Source: Bacteroidaceae bacterium
Lineage (GTDB): Bacteria; Bacteroidota; Bacteroidia; Bacteroidales; Bacteroidaceae
DNA length: 64,000 nucleotides
Reading direction: 5' to 3'
NCBI GenBank assembly: GCA_017536765.1
Contig: JAFXGV010000051.1
Location: forward strand, 21,383 to 85,382
Positions within the stretch are counted from its first letter, which is position 1, and the number at the start of each line of letters is the position of its first letter. Below the pieces are notes generated by a model. That model did not search any database and was not told the origin of the DNA. It saw only the letters and a program-made list of their open reading frames with translations. Shown here piece by piece: positions 17,641 through 26,893 of this stretch. The position numbers were made by a program, and so were the translations under genes.

Positions 17641-18459
17641 TTATTTTTTTATATTCACAATCTCCAATTCAAAAATGAGCGTACTGTAGGGAGGTATCAC
17701 GCCTTCTATACCTTCGGCACCATAGGCAAGTTGCCACGGGATATATAATGTACACTGCGTACCCACGGGGAACAGCTTGAGCGCCTGGGAAAAACCGGGG
17801 ATGACACCATCCACAGGGAAGGGAACAGCCTCATCGCCCGATGTATCGAACACCTCGCCGCTTGGGAACGTTCCTTTGTACTTGCAGTTGACCACATCGG
17901 TTGCAGTGGCCACTGCTCCGCTACCCATAACATCCACCTTGTATTGCAGGCCGCCGGGCAGGGTTGTGACGTTGCTGCGTTTCCTGTTTTTTTGCATAAA
18001 TTCCTCGCTCTTGGTGAGGTACTTGTTGCGGTTGCAATAGTCGGCCGCGAAACGAGGTTTCAGCAATGTGGGGTTGTTGCTCGCAGCTGCTATTATACCT
18101 TCGAGGAAAAGGCGCGCATCGAGCCCTTCGGGGCCGGCATTTACCACATTGCCCGATTTCTCGAGCATCTCCATTGTGGCCGCTCCTAAACTGAGGCCAT
18201 AGGCATAGGCCTTCGACTCCGGGGTGATTTCGGCGGGATACGAATCCCTTACACCCTTGACAAACTCATTGAGTGTTGCTTCGGTGATACCCATTTCGTC
18301 GAACACCATTGATGGAAGATTCTTGGCAGCATACATTCCCGCCGAATAGGAGAGGGTGTCGCGCGCAGTTGCGAGCGTCACCTCCTGCTGCGATTGTCCA
18401 CCGCACGAGCACAGCAACATCAAAGCTGCCGAGCCCAACGACAAAACAACTCTTTTCAT
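17641..18459 (-). CDS. FKBP-type peptidyl-prolyl isomerase lipoprotein
   Basis: A 272-residue lipoprotein with signal MKRVVLSLGSAALMLLCSC (Cys19 lipidated). Residues about 30-150 are a helical dimerisation segment like that of FkpA/Mip (YSAGMYAAKNLP). Residues about 165-271 are the FKBP fold: GLQYKVDVMGSG, VNCKYKGTFPSGEVFDTS, PFPVDGVIPGFSQALK and PYSTLIFELEIVNIK. It would catalyse proline isomerisation during folding of exported proteins in the periplasm. The FKBP core is shared with the gene 18 bases upstream, so the pair probably arose by duplication and is co-transcribed. Confidence 0.92.
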   Translation of the reverse strand: MKRVVLSLGSAALMLLCSCGGQSQQEVTLATARDTLSYSAGMYAAKNLPSMVFDEMGITEATLNEFVKGVRDSYPAEITPESKAYAYGLSLGAATMEMLEKSGNVVNAGPEGLDARLFLEGIIAAASNNPTLLKPRFAADYCNRNKYLTKSEEFMQKNRKRSNVTTLPGGLQYKVDVMGSGAVATATDVVNCKYKGTFPSGEVFDTSGDEAVPFPVDGVIPGFSQALKLFPVGTQCTLYIPWQLAYGAEGIEGVIPPYSTLIFELEIVNIKK

Positions 18460-18477
18460 AAAGGAGATTCCTATTTA

Positions 18478-19062
18478 TTAAAGCACCTTGATAAGTTCCA
18501 CCTCGAAGATAAGTGCGCTGTAGGGGGGAATCATCTCGCCTGCGCCATTGGCACCGTAGGCCATATCCTGCGGGATGAAAAGGCGCCATTTTGCACCCTC
18601 CTGCATAAGTTGCAGTGCCTCAATCCAGCCCTTGATAACCTGGTTGACACCAAATACAGCGGGCTCGCCGCGGCGGATGGAGCTGTCGAAAACGGTGCCG
18701 TCTATGAGTGTACCCTCGTAGTGGCACTGAACACGGTCGGTAGCAGCGGGTTTCTTGCCTGTACCCTCGGTAATCACCTGATACTGCAAACCGCTGGGCA
18801 GGGTAACAACACTCTCTTTAGCCTTGTTGGCTGCAAGGAACGCCTCGCCCTCCTCCTTTACCTTGGCATAAGCCTCCTCGGCCAGCTTGCGGAAATGCTC
18901 GCTCACCACCTGCTGTGCCTCGCCGTGTGTCAACGCGGTTTTTTCGCCGCCAAGCACATCCTTGATGCCTTTGATAAAGTCTTCGACATTCAATTCCTTC
19001 ACACCCATAGAGAGCAGGTTCTGACCTATTCCCATTCCTAATCCATAGCTGAATTTATCCAT
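18478..19062 (-). CDS. FKBP-type peptidyl-prolyl isomerase (FklB-like)
   Basis: A 194-residue protein with no signal peptide that could be recognised (it begins MDKFSYGLGMGIGQNLL). The N-terminal helical dimer segment covers about 1-80, and the FKBP domain about 88-194: LPSGLQYQVITEGTGKKP, VQCHYEGTLIDGTVFDSS, VNQVIKGWIEALQLMQEG and PPYSALIFEVELIKVL. These match FklB/Mip-like isomerases. A cytoplasmic place is likely, while its downstream neighbour is a lipoprotein relative. It is the first gene of the FKBP-FKBP-Lrp unit, with a consensus promoter at 19148-19179. Confidence 0.92.
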   Translation of the reverse strand: MDKFSYGLGMGIGQNLLSMGVKELNVEDFIKGIKDVLGGEKTALTHGEAQQVVSEHFRKLAEEAYAKVKEEGEAFLAANKAKESVVTLPSGLQYQVITEGTGKKPAATDRVQCHYEGTLIDGTVFDSSIRRGEPAVFGVNQVIKGWIEALQLMQEGAKWRLFIPQDMAYGANGAGEMIPPYSALIFEVELIKVL

Positions 19063-19147
19063 AACTTTTTTATTTTATAATAATTATTTAGAAAAATCTG
19101 TCATTTTGCCAATTGGCACAAACAAGCAAAAATATCCACTTGCGTGG

Positions 19148-19179
19148 CGAAGATACAATATAATATTTACAATTTGCAA
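19148..19179 (-). promoter_or_regulatory. Promoter of the FKBP-FKBP-Lrp unit
   Basis: On the minus strand TTG (complement of 19177-19179), a 21-base spacer and TATCTTCG (complement of 19148-19155) fit the Bacteroidetes promoter. The 5' untranslated region would be about 80 bases. Confidence 0.7.
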
Positions 19180-19332
19180 GCAAAAAGGCAAAATTTTGTC
19201 AATTTGAAAAGCGCAAGAGCAAAATCACGTATCAACAAGCCAATTTTACAATATGGCAATTTGTCACGGCTGCAAAGAGCGGCAGAATCGGCACAAACCT
19301 CTAAATTGCTACTATGATTTATGCTCTATTTT

Positions 19333-19363
19333 TTTGTATTGCCCGCAGTTTGGCTTATTTTTG
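19333..19363 (+). promoter_or_regulatory. Promoter of the porW-porX unit
   Basis: TTTG (19333-19336), a 19-base spacer and TATTTTTG (19356-19363) match the Bacteroidetes consensus exactly. The first gene starts 26 bases later. Confidence 0.75.
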
Positions 19364-19389
19364 CAATTAAATAATAATTATATAGTAAG

Positions 19390-19767
19390 ATGAACGAAGC
19401 TATAGTGCTCACAGGCATACTTATATTCATATTCGGCGGATTCTTCCTGCTGAACAAATTCTATCGCAACAGACCGGTGGCCGACGACCACCACGACCAC
19501 GCAGGTGACGACGGTGTGTGTTGCGGCCGACACGCCAACTGCTCAAAAGGGCTGGGCAAGGAGAACCTCTATTTTGACGACGAGGAGCTCGACCGCCACA
19601 AAGGGCGCAAGGGCGACGACTACACCGACGAGGAGATTGAGGAGTTCCGCAACATTCTTTACACAATGCAAGCCAACGAGATTGAGGAGTGGGCCGGGTG
19701 CCTGCAGACACGCGGCATAGAGATTCCGCAAGAGATAAAAGACGAAATACTGCTTATGCTGCAATAA
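19390..19767 (+). CDS. Small single-span membrane protein with His/Cys cluster, unknown function
   Basis: A 125-residue protein. Residues 5-22 form one transmembrane helix. A cluster of potential metal ligands follows: His34, His35, His37, Cys44, Cys45, His48 and Cys51 (HHDHAGDDGVCCGRHANC). The C-terminal half is acidic and helical (LYFDDEELDRHKGR, DYTDEEIEEFRNIL) and ends with a segment that looks like a small helical bundle. I recognise no named domain, though similar short proteins occur in other Bacteroidales as far as I recall. It is the first gene of a unit with porW and porX (48-base gap), so a role connected with the cell envelope is possible but unproven. Confidence 0.8.
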   Translation: MNEAIVLTGILIFIFGGFFLLNKFYRNRPVADDHHDHAGDDGVCCGRHANCSKGLGKENLYFDDEELDRHKGRKGDDYTDEEIEEFRNILYTMQANEIEEWAGCLQTRGIEIPQEIKDEILLMLQ

Positions 19768-19815
19768 ACGGCCCGTTTTGCAGTTAATATATATTATATA
19801 AAGATTGAGATACCG

Positions 19816-22689
19816 GTGAACTTGAAACGACACATACACACGCTGCCGCTGCTGTTGCTTGCGCTCATATTGCTATGCGCCTGCTCCAGCAGGAAGAACA
19901 ACACGGCAAAAACCCGTATGTATCACTCGTTCTTTGCCAAGTACAACACATTCTACAATGGCAACGTATCCTTCAAAGAGAGCAAGAAAATGCAACTCAA
20001 CGGACACAAGGACAACTACTTGGAACTGCTCCCTTTGATGATAAACAGCAGCGAGACCACAAACAAGATTGGCGCAACGGGGTTGGACCGCGCGATAGAG
20101 AAATCACAAAAGGCCATCAAGAACCACTCCATTAAAAGAAAGCCCAAGAAACCCGCAGGCAAGAAACTGAGCGAGAAGAAGAAACGCTTTTATGCCCAAA
20201 AGGAGTTCAACCCATTCCTGTGGCAGGCCTGGTTTATGATGGCCGATGCCTATTTTGCCAAAGGAGAATTCACCGAGGCTGCGAGCACATATATTTACAT
20301 AAGCCGCTTATACGAGAACAACCCAAGGATTGTGGCACAGGCACGCATAGGGCTTGCAAAATGCTACAACGAACTCGACTGGATTTACGAAAGCGAGGAG
20401 CTGCTGAACCGCACGAAACGCGACAGCCTGCCAACCTCGCTGGCACGGGAGTATGCCCACGCAAGAGCCGGTCTGCTACTGAAGCAGCAGCGCCACGGCG
20501 AGGCTGTAGAGCAGATGAAAAGCGCCGTGAAGCGCAAGGGGAGCGAAAACCTCGACAAGGCGCGCGAATATTACCTCATAGGGCAGCTATACAAAATGCA
20601 GGGGAACAACAAGGAGGCTTTCAAGTATTTTGGAAAGACCATTTCGCAGAACCCGCCGTACGAACTCGAATTCAATGCCCGCATACGACAAACCGAGTGC
20701 CTTACCAACCAGAACAAGAAGAGCATTCTGCGCAAGCTCAACAAAATGGCACGCAGTTCCAAGAACAAAAGCTACCTTCCGCAGATTTATTATGCCATAG
20801 GCAATGTGCACCTGAGCCACAAAGACACCACTGAGGCTGTAAAGGCTTATGAAATGGGCTTTACCGAGGGCGACGGCAGTGGCTATGGCAGCGGTATGCT
20901 GGGGTTGTCGCTGGGCAAGATATATTGGGAGCAGGAAAAGTTCTCGAAATCAAAAGAAAACTACGAAAAGGCACAGCAGCTATTGGGAGAAGATACCCCC
21001 GAGATAGATGATATAAAGTTCCGCAACGAGGTGCTTGCCGAGCTTGTGCAATACACCGACGTGGTGGAGGAGAAGAGCGAGCTTCTATATTGGGCATCGC
21101 TGCCACAAGAGCAGCTGCTCCCCATAATAGAAGAGCGCATAAAGGAGGCCAAGGAGAAGGAGAAACTGCAGAAGAAACAGGAGAGAAAAGAGAAGAGGCA
21201 GACAGCCGCCGACAACCTGGCAAATGCAAGCACGGCTGCTGCTATGACAACCACCAATCCCGAGGATGCGGGCAAATGGTATTTCTACAACCCTGCAATT
21301 GTAGCAAGGGGAATAAAGAGTTTTGCATCAAAATGGAACAACCGCGAGCTTAAGGACTTCTGGCGTTTGAGCAACGGTGTGGTTTTGAGCAGCGAGAACG
21401 ACTCCATAGAGAATGCCGAGGGCCAGGATATTGCAACCGACAGCATAAGCGCAGGTGGCGATGCCATTGCAAACGACAGCATTGCAGGCACGGAGCAAGA
21501 AACAGTTGTACCCGATTCTCTCCCCACCGATCCCACCACACGGGAGTATTACTTAAGCAGAATACCCACTACCGAAGAAGCCAAGCTGCAGGCGCACAAC
21601 GCACTGCGCGATGCTCTCTATGGTGCAGGCGTTGTGTTCAAGGACAAAGCCGGTGACAAGAAACTTACGTTGAAGCACTTGGAGAAAGTAGCCAACAACT
21701 ACCCCGATTTTGAGAATATGGCCGAGGTCTATTACCACCTGTTCCTCGCCTGCTCGCGCTGGGACGAGCCCGAAAAGGCCGATTATTACAGAGATTTGCT
21801 GCTGACACAATTCCCCGAGAATGAATTGGCGGCACGCATACAGCAACCGAGTTTCTTTGAGAGCGCTGCCACACGAAAGCATAACGAGGATTCTATGTAT
21901 GTGAAGGCATATGCCCACTATCGCAATATGGAGTATGCCGATGTGGAGATAGAGAACAGCGCTGCAAAAGAGCGCTATCCGCAGGGCAACCACAGGGCAC
22001 GTTTTCTGTTCATAGATGCAATGTCGAAACTGTATGGCGGCAAGCAGGCCGAGGCTTTGGAGACACTGAAAGAACTTGTGCAGAACCACAGCGCTGACAG
22101 CATAAGCCGCATTGGTGCCGAGATAAGCACGGGCATAGAGCAGGGACGACTGCTGCATAGTGGCATTTCGCTGTCTATCTGGGACCGCAAGAGCGATGGT
22201 ACGATTAAGGGCTCAATGGACAGCATACCTGCATTCAGCAACGAGCGTAACGAGCCATATTACTTTGTGCTTGCATACCCCAAGGATTCACTCGACGAGA
22301 AACGCCTGCTGTTCGAAATGGCGCGCTACAACTTCTCGCGATATATGGTGCGCAATTTTGCAATGGAGTTCCAGCCGTTGTCGCATATAACGCTGTTCCA
22401 GGTGAAGGAATTCCTGAACTTCGACGAGGCCTACATCTACCGCAAACGCCTATACGGGAACGGGGATATGGCAAAGATATTGGAGGGTATAAATGCCTAT
22501 ATAATATCTAAAACGAACTTGGATTTGTTATTACAATATTATAGTTTCACCGACTACGAGTTGTTCTACGAGGAGAACTTCACCAATATCCCCGAACTTG
22601 AGATCGACGGATATACTCTTGACGAACCCGACTATGGCGAGGAGGAGGAGAACGGCAGCGGCGAGAGTGAAACAGACGAACAAAAATAA
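19816..22689 (+). CDS. porW: PorW/SprE-like TPR lipoprotein
   Basis: A 957-residue lipoprotein. The signal sequence ends in LLCAC with Cys23 as the lipidated residue. The mature N-terminus (RMYHSFFAKYNTFYNGN) is characteristic of the SprE/PorW family, needed for type IX secretion and gliding in other Bacteroidetes. Tetratricopeptide-type helix pairs run through about 130-400 (AWFMMADAYFAKGEFTEAAS, YYLIGQLYKMQGNNKEAFKY) and again at about 590-760. A basic coiled stretch (KEKEKLQKKQERKEKR) sits near 450. The C-terminus is acidic. The start is GTG at 19816: no ATG exists before the lipobox. PorX lies 9 bases downstream, and in P. gingivalis and Flavobacterium both proteins belong to the T9SS circuit. 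Bacteroidales without a full T9SS also keep homologues. Confidence 0.82.
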   Translation: MNLKRHIHTLPLLLLALILLCACSSRKNNTAKTRMYHSFFAKYNTFYNGNVSFKESKKMQLNGHKDNYLELLPLMINSSETTNKIGATGLDRAIEKSQKAIKNHSIKRKPKKPAGKKLSEKKKRFYAQKEFNPFLWQAWFMMADAYFAKGEFTEAASTYIYISRLYENNPRIVAQARIGLAKCYNELDWIYESEELLNRTKRDSLPTSLAREYAHARAGLLLKQQRHGEAVEQMKSAVKRKGSENLDKAREYYLIGQLYKMQGNNKEAFKYFGKTISQNPPYELEFNARIRQTECLTNQNKKSILRKLNKMARSSKNKSYLPQIYYAIGNVHLSHKDTTEAVKAYEMGFTEGDGSGYGSGMLGLSLGKIYWEQEKFSKSKENYEKAQQLLGEDTPEIDDIKFRNEVLAELVQYTDVVEEKSELLYWASLPQEQLLPIIEERIKEAKEKEKLQKKQERKEKRQTAADNLANASTAAAMTTTNPEDAGKWYFYNPAIVARGIKSFASKWNNRELKDFWRLSNGVVLSSENDSIENAEGQDIATDSISAGGDAIANDSIAGTEQETVVPDSLPTDPTTREYYLSRIPTTEEAKLQAHNALRDALYGAGVVFKDKAGDKKLTLKHLEKVANNYPDFENMAEVYYHLFLACSRWDEPEKADYYRDLLLTQFPENELAARIQQPSFFESAATRKHNEDSMYVKAYAHYRNMEYADVEIENSAAKERYPQGNHRARFLFIDAMSKLYGGKQAEALETLKELVQNHSADSISRIGAEISTGIEQGRLLHSGISLSIWDRKSDGTIKGSMDSIPAFSNERNEPYYFVLAYPKDSLDEKRLLFEMARYNFSRYMVRNFAMEFQPLSHITLFQVKEFLNFDEAYIYRKRLYGNGDMAKILEGINAYIISKTNLDLLLQYYSFTDYELFYEENFTNIPELEIDGYTLDEPDYGEEEENGSGESETDEQK

Positions 22690-22698
22690 CCAACAACT

Positions 22699-24249
22699 AT
22701 GGCATACCGACTTTTATGGGCCGATGATGAGATTGAACTGCTGAACGCCCACATCATATTTCTGCAATCGAAGGATTACGAGGTTGTTAAAGTGACTAAC
22801 GGCCCCGATGCCATTGCCGCGTGCAAGCGCGAGCCTTTCGACCTCATTCTGCTCGATGAGAATATGCCGGGCCTCACAGGATTGGAAACACTGCTGCAAA
22901 TTAAAGAGATAACCCCCACCACCCCCGTGGTGATGGTTACCAAAAGCGAGGAGGAGGATATTATGGAGCAGGCTATAGGTTCCAAAATTGCCGACTACCT
23001 TATAAAGCCTGTGAACCCCAGCCAGATACTGCTGACACTGAAAAAGAACATACACAAGGAGGAGATTGTGACCGAAAAGGCCAACAGTGCCTACCAGCAG
23101 AACTTTGGCAAGCTGGCAATGCAGATAAGCGATGCGCGCTCTATGGATGAGTGGCAGGAGGTTTACAAGAAGATTGTGTATTGGGAGTTTGAGCTTGAAA
23201 ATGCCGACGGCCAGATGAGGCAGATGCTGAAGGCGCAGAAGGAGGAGGCCAACAATATGTTTGGCCGCTTTGTGAAAAAGAACTACTTAGAGTGGATGCG
23301 TGCCGCCCGCAGCCAGCGCCCTATGATGAGCCACGACCTGTTCCGCGAATGCATATTCCCGCTGCTCGACAACAAGGAGAAGGTTTTCTTCATAATAATA
23401 GACAACTTCAGATACGACCAATGGCGTGTGCTTGCCAACGAGATTGGCAGCGATTTCAACATAGAGGAGGGGTTGTACACAAGTATTCTGCCCACAGCAA
23501 CACAGTATGCCCGCAACGCAATATTTTCGGGGCTTATGCCGTCGCAGATAAAGGAGATGTTCCCCGCGCTGTGGGTTGACGAGGAGGAGGATGAGGGGAA
23601 GAACCTGAACGAGGAGGCGCTCATTGAAACGCAGATTGCGCGCTACCGCCGCAAGGACAGTTTCTCGTATGGCAAGGTGGTGACATCGGCAGCCGCAGAA
23701 AAATACCTCGACACGCTGCACAACCTGTCGAAGAACGATGTGAATGTGCTGGTGATAAACTTCATAGATATGCTGTCGCACGCACGCACCGAGTCGCTTA
23801 TGGTGCGCGAGCTGGCATCGGACGAGGCGGCATACCGCTCGATAACGCTATCGTGGATACGCCACTCGGCCATCAAGAGGCTGTTCAAGGAACTTGCCGA
23901 GAATGATTACACGGTGGTTATAACAACCGACCACGGCAGCATACAGGTTGACACCCCCACGAAGGTCGTTGGCGACAAGAATACCAACACCAACCTGCGT
24001 TACAAGTTGGGCAAGGCGCTCAACTACAACAGCAAGGAGGTTTTTGAGATAAAGGAACCGACAAAGGCGTTCCTGCCACAGCCCAACATAAGTACCAGCT
24101 ACATTTTTGCAACGGGCGGTAACTTTTTTGCCTACCCCAACAACTACAACTACTATGTACAGTACTACAAGGACACCTTCCAGCACGGCGGAATATCGCT
24201 CGAGGAGATGCTTGTACCCATAATAAAACTAAGACCAAAAGGTAAATGA
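22699..24249 (+). CDS. porX: PorX: response regulator with PglZ/alkaline-phosphatase-like effector
   Basis: A 516-residue cytoplasmic protein. Residues 1-120 are a CheY-type receiver: acidic pair Asp9/Asp10, phospho-acceptor Asp53 in LILLDENMPG, Thr81 and Lys103 in YLIKPVNP. A helical linker precedes the effector at about 210-516, a PglZ domain of the alkaline phosphatase superfamily with IDNFRYDQW, LPTATQYARNAIFSGLMP, NFIDMLSHAR and VITTDHGS. This order is diagnostic of PorX, which in Porphyromonas controls T9SS genes with PorY and the sigma factor SigP and has nucleotide phosphodiesterase activity. The cognate kinase PorY is not in this window. It overlaps tsaE by 4 bases (ATGA). Confidence 0.93.
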   Translation: MAYRLLWADDEIELLNAHIIFLQSKDYEVVKVTNGPDAIAACKREPFDLILLDENMPGLTGLETLLQIKEITPTTPVVMVTKSEEEDIMEQAIGSKIADYLIKPVNPSQILLTLKKNIHKEEIVTEKANSAYQQNFGKLAMQISDARSMDEWQEVYKKIVYWEFELENADGQMRQMLKAQKEEANNMFGRFVKKNYLEWMRAARSQRPMMSHDLFRECIFPLLDNKEKVFFIIIDNFRYDQWRVLANEIGSDFNIEEGLYTSILPTATQYARNAIFSGLMPSQIKEMFPALWVDEEEDEGKNLNEEALIETQIARYRRKDSFSYGKVVTSAAAEKYLDTLHNLSKNDVNVLVINFIDMLSHARTESLMVRELASDEAAYRSITLSWIRHSAIKRLFKELAENDYTVVITTDHGSIQVDTPTKVVGDKNTNTNLRYKLGKALNYNSKEVFEIKEPTKAFLPQPNISTSYIFATGGNFFAYPNNYNYYVQYYKDTFQHGGISLEEMLVPIIKLRPKGK

Positions 24250-24686
24250 GAATGAGTGCAGAAACTATTATAAGAATAGAGAAATTAGAGGACTACCCCG
24301 CTGCTGCAAAGCAGTTCATTGCCGCTATGCAGGGAGAGCGCATTTTTGCCTTTTATGGCAAAATGGGAACGGGAAAGACCACGCTCATAAAGAGCATATG
24401 CGAGGAGATGGGGGTTGAGGATTGCATAAACTCGCCCACCTTCGCCATTGTGAATGAGTATGTGAACGGCGACGAGGAGACCATCTTCCATTTCGACTTT
24501 TACAGGATAAAATCTATTGCCGAGGTATATAATATGGGCTACGAGGAGTATATCTACAGCGATGCTTACTGCTTTATGGAGTGGCCCGAACTCATAGAGG
24601 AGCTGCTGCCCGAGGAGACGGTGAAGGTATATATCACCGAGGAGAGCGACGGCACACGCACGGTGAGAATGAAGAAGAACGATTAA
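24246..24686 (+). CDS. tsaE: tRNA threonylcarbamoyladenosine biosynthesis ATPase TsaE
   Basis: A 146-residue P-loop ATPase that works with TsaB and TsaD to make the t6A modification at position 37 of ANN-decoding tRNAs. The Walker A motif is GKMGTGKTT at 38-46. Further family hallmarks are INSPTFAIVNEY, HFDFYRIKS and CFMEWPE. The start codon overlaps the porX stop (ATGA); a second ATG two codons on is possible. TsaB and TsaD are not in the window. Co-transcription of this housekeeping gene with porX is deduced from the overlap. Confidence 0.95.
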   Translation: MRMSAETIIRIEKLEDYPAAAKQFIAAMQGERIFAFYGKMGTGKTTLIKSICEEMGVEDCINSPTFAIVNEYVNGDEETIFHFDFYRIKSIAEVYNMGYEEYIYSDAYCFMEWPELIEELLPEETVKVYITEESDGTRTVRMKKND

Positions 24687-24708
24687 CACACACATAACAG
24701 ACAAGGAG

Positions 24709-25035
24709 ATGAAGATAAACGCAAATGCATCGGGTACAAGAACCATTGAGGTTACTGAAGAACAGTTGCAGATTATAAGAAAATATTCGCTGCTCGACCG
24801 CATAACCGACAGCCTGGGCAGGGTGAACGAGGATTCGCTGGGGAAGCTGCGCCTCACGGTGCGTGCGCTCATAGCATCGCAGCAGATGGATGCGAAGGAC
24901 CTGCTGGACCTATGCACGGTGCTATACGATGAGAATATGAAGGCACTGGGCCTTGCCAACCTTATGACCTGCTACAACAACTGGTTGCGAGAGCAATACA
25001 AGGAACAACCCGCAGAGGATAACGAAGATGCGTGA
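24709..25035 (+). CDS. Hypothetical 108-residue helical protein
   Basis: A small soluble, largely helical protein that I do not recognise. It begins MKINANASGTRTIEV, has a central basic/hydrophobic helix region (LGKLRLTVRALIASQQM, AKDLLDLCTVLYDENMKAL) and an acidic C-terminus. There are no membrane segments and no metal motif. Its last 8 bases overlap the start of the YgiQ gene, and it lies 22 bases after tsaE, so it is clearly in the operon. The family is probably confined to Bacteroidales, but I could not check this. Confidence 0.7.
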   Translation: MKINANASGTRTIEVTEEQLQIIRKYSLLDRITDSLGRVNEDSLGKLRLTVRALIASQQMDAKDLLDLCTVLYDENMKALGLANLMTCYNNWLREQYKEQPAEDNEDA

Positions 25036-26884
25036 GAGAAAGGTGAGTGACTGGTTGCCCACCACCCGCAAGGAGGCCGAGATGCGCGGGTGGAGCGAGC
25101 TCGATGTGGTTATTTTCAGCGGCGATGCTTATATAGACCACCCATCGTTCGGGGCAGCTGTTATAGGCCGCATATTGGAAGCCGAGGGGTTGCGTGTGGC
25201 CATTGTGCCACAGCCCAACTGGCAAGACGACCTGCGCGACTTCAAGAAGATGGGCAGGCCAAGGCTTTTCTTCGGTATTTCGGCCGGTTGTATGGATTCT
25301 ATGGTGAATAAATACACCGCTGCCAAGCGATTCCGCAGCGAGGATGCCTACTCGCCCAACGGCAAGCACAGTATGCGCCCCGAGTATGCCACCACGGTAT
25401 ATTCCACCGCGCTCAAAAAGCTGTTCCCCGATTCGGCCGTGATTATAGGCGGCATTGAGGCCTCTATGCGCCGTTTCACCCATTACGACTATTGGCAGGA
25501 CACACTGAAAAAAAGTATTCTCATAGACAGCAAGGCAGACGTTCTTGCCTATGGTATGGGTGAGCAGCCCATACTTGCCCTTGCCGAGGCTATGAAGCAG
25601 AAATTACAGGAGCAGGGTGGCGACTATATCACCGCCGCACAGGCAAAGGAGATTGCCAAAGAGACAAGGCAAACAGGCTATCTCATAAAGAAGGTCGATT
25701 ATACTCCCGATGCCGAGGGCGACAAGATACTTGCCGCGCACGATGTGTGCCTGCGCGACAAGGAGAAACAGGCGGCCAATTTCCTTGCAATAGAGAGGGA
25801 GTCGAACAAGGTGAGTGCCAAAAGGCTGATACAGGAGTATGACGAAGGGTTGGTAGTGATAAACCCGCCATTCCCCAAAATGACAACCGAGCAGCTGGAC
25901 CATAGTTTCGACCTGCCATACACACGCCTGCCCCACCCCAAATACAACGGCAAGCGCATTCCGGCATACGATATGATTAAATTCTCGGTAAACATCCACC
26001 GAGGCTGTTTTGGCGGCTGTGCATTCTGCACCATATCGGCACACCAGGGCAAGTTCATTGTAAACCGAAGCAGCGAAAGTATATTGCGCGAGGTGAAGGA
26101 GATTGCCGCAATGCCCGACTTCAAGGGCTACCTGTCGGACCTTGGCGGCCCGTCGGCCAATATGTATATGATGCAGGGCAAGAACGAGCAGTTGTGTGCC
26201 AAATGCTCACGCCCGTCGTGCATTCAGCCCAAGATATGCCCCAACCTGAACATAGACCACACTCCACTGCTGAACCTCTATAAGAAGGTAGATGCACTGC
26301 CGGAAATAAAGAAAAGCTTTATAGGCAGCGGTGTACGATACGATATGTTGCTGCACCGCAGCGGCGACAAGGAGCGCGATGCCGCAAGCGACCGATATAC
26401 CGAGGAGCTTATACGCAACCACGTGAGCGGGCGCCTGAAAGTGGCTCCCGAGCATACCAACGATGCCGTGCTGCACCTTATGCGCAAACCGCCCTTCAAG
26501 CAGTTCCACGATTTCAAGAGGATTTTCGACAAGATAAACAGCCACTATAACCTGAAGCAGCAGATTATACCCTATTTTATAAGCAGCCACCCGGGCAGCA
26601 CACTTGAGAGTATGGCCGAGCTTGCGGCAGAAACAAAGCAGCTGAATTTTCACCTGGAGCAGGTGCAGGACTTCACACCCACGCCTATGACAATGGCAAC
26701 AGAGATGTACTACACGGGTATAAACCCCGAAACGGGCGAGAAGGTGTATGTGGCACGCACAATGCGCGACAAGGAGGCACAAAGGAGATTCTTCTTCTGG
26801 TACAAGCCCCAGGAGAGAAAAGAAATAATGCAGGCCCTGCGACGCCTGGGGCGTGCGGACCTGCTTAAGAAACTTGCACTGTGA
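25028..26884 (+). CDS. ygiQ: YgiQ family radical SAM protein (UPF0313)
   Basis: A 618-residue protein of the YgiQ/UPF0313 family. The radical SAM cluster ligands are Cys327, Cys331 and Cys334 in HRGCFGGCAFC, in the CxxxCxxC spacing that binds the [4Fe-4S] cluster and S-adenosylmethionine. The N-terminal part (about 20-180) has a B12-binding-like Rossmann look (DVVIFSGDAYIDHPSFGAAV). Additional cysteines (CAKCSRPSCIQPKICPN) near residue 395 may hold a second cluster. The reaction is not established for the family as far as I know. Length is normal for Bacteroidetes members. Its stop codon lies 9 bases from the stop codon of the opposing rubredoxin gene. Confidence 0.92.
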   Translation: MRERKVSDWLPTTRKEAEMRGWSELDVVIFSGDAYIDHPSFGAAVIGRILEAEGLRVAIVPQPNWQDDLRDFKKMGRPRLFFGISAGCMDSMVNKYTAAKRFRSEDAYSPNGKHSMRPEYATTVYSTALKKLFPDSAVIIGGIEASMRRFTHYDYWQDTLKKSILIDSKADVLAYGMGEQPILALAEAMKQKLQEQGGDYITAAQAKEIAKETRQTGYLIKKVDYTPDAEGDKILAAHDVCLRDKEKQAANFLAIERESNKVSAKRLIQEYDEGLVVINPPFPKMTTEQLDHSFDLPYTRLPHPKYNGKRIPAYDMIKFSVNIHRGCFGGCAFCTISAHQGKFIVNRSSESILREVKEIAAMPDFKGYLSDLGGPSANMYMMQGKNEQLCAKCSRPSCIQPKICPNLNIDHTPLLNLYKKVDALPEIKKSFIGSGVRYDMLLHRSGDKERDAASDRYTEELIRNHVSGRLKVAPEHTNDAVLHLMRKPPFKQFHDFKRIFDKINSHYNLKQQIIPYFISSHPGSTLESMAELAAETKQLNFHLEQVQDFTPTPMTMATEMYYTGINPETGEKVYVARTMRDKEAQRRFFFWYKPQERKEIMQALRRLGRADLLKKLAL

Positions 26885-26893
26885 GAGAGGTAA

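Larger units (their letters stand above)
19063..19389. other. 327-base divergent intergenic region
   Basis: AT-rich region between the leftward FKBP unit and the rightward porW-porX unit. Both promoters are found in it (19148-19179 and 19333-19363). I see no coding sequence. Short repeats of CAATTTG/CAAATTG-like words between 19108 and 19265 are noted but no clear operator was identified. Confidence 0.7.
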
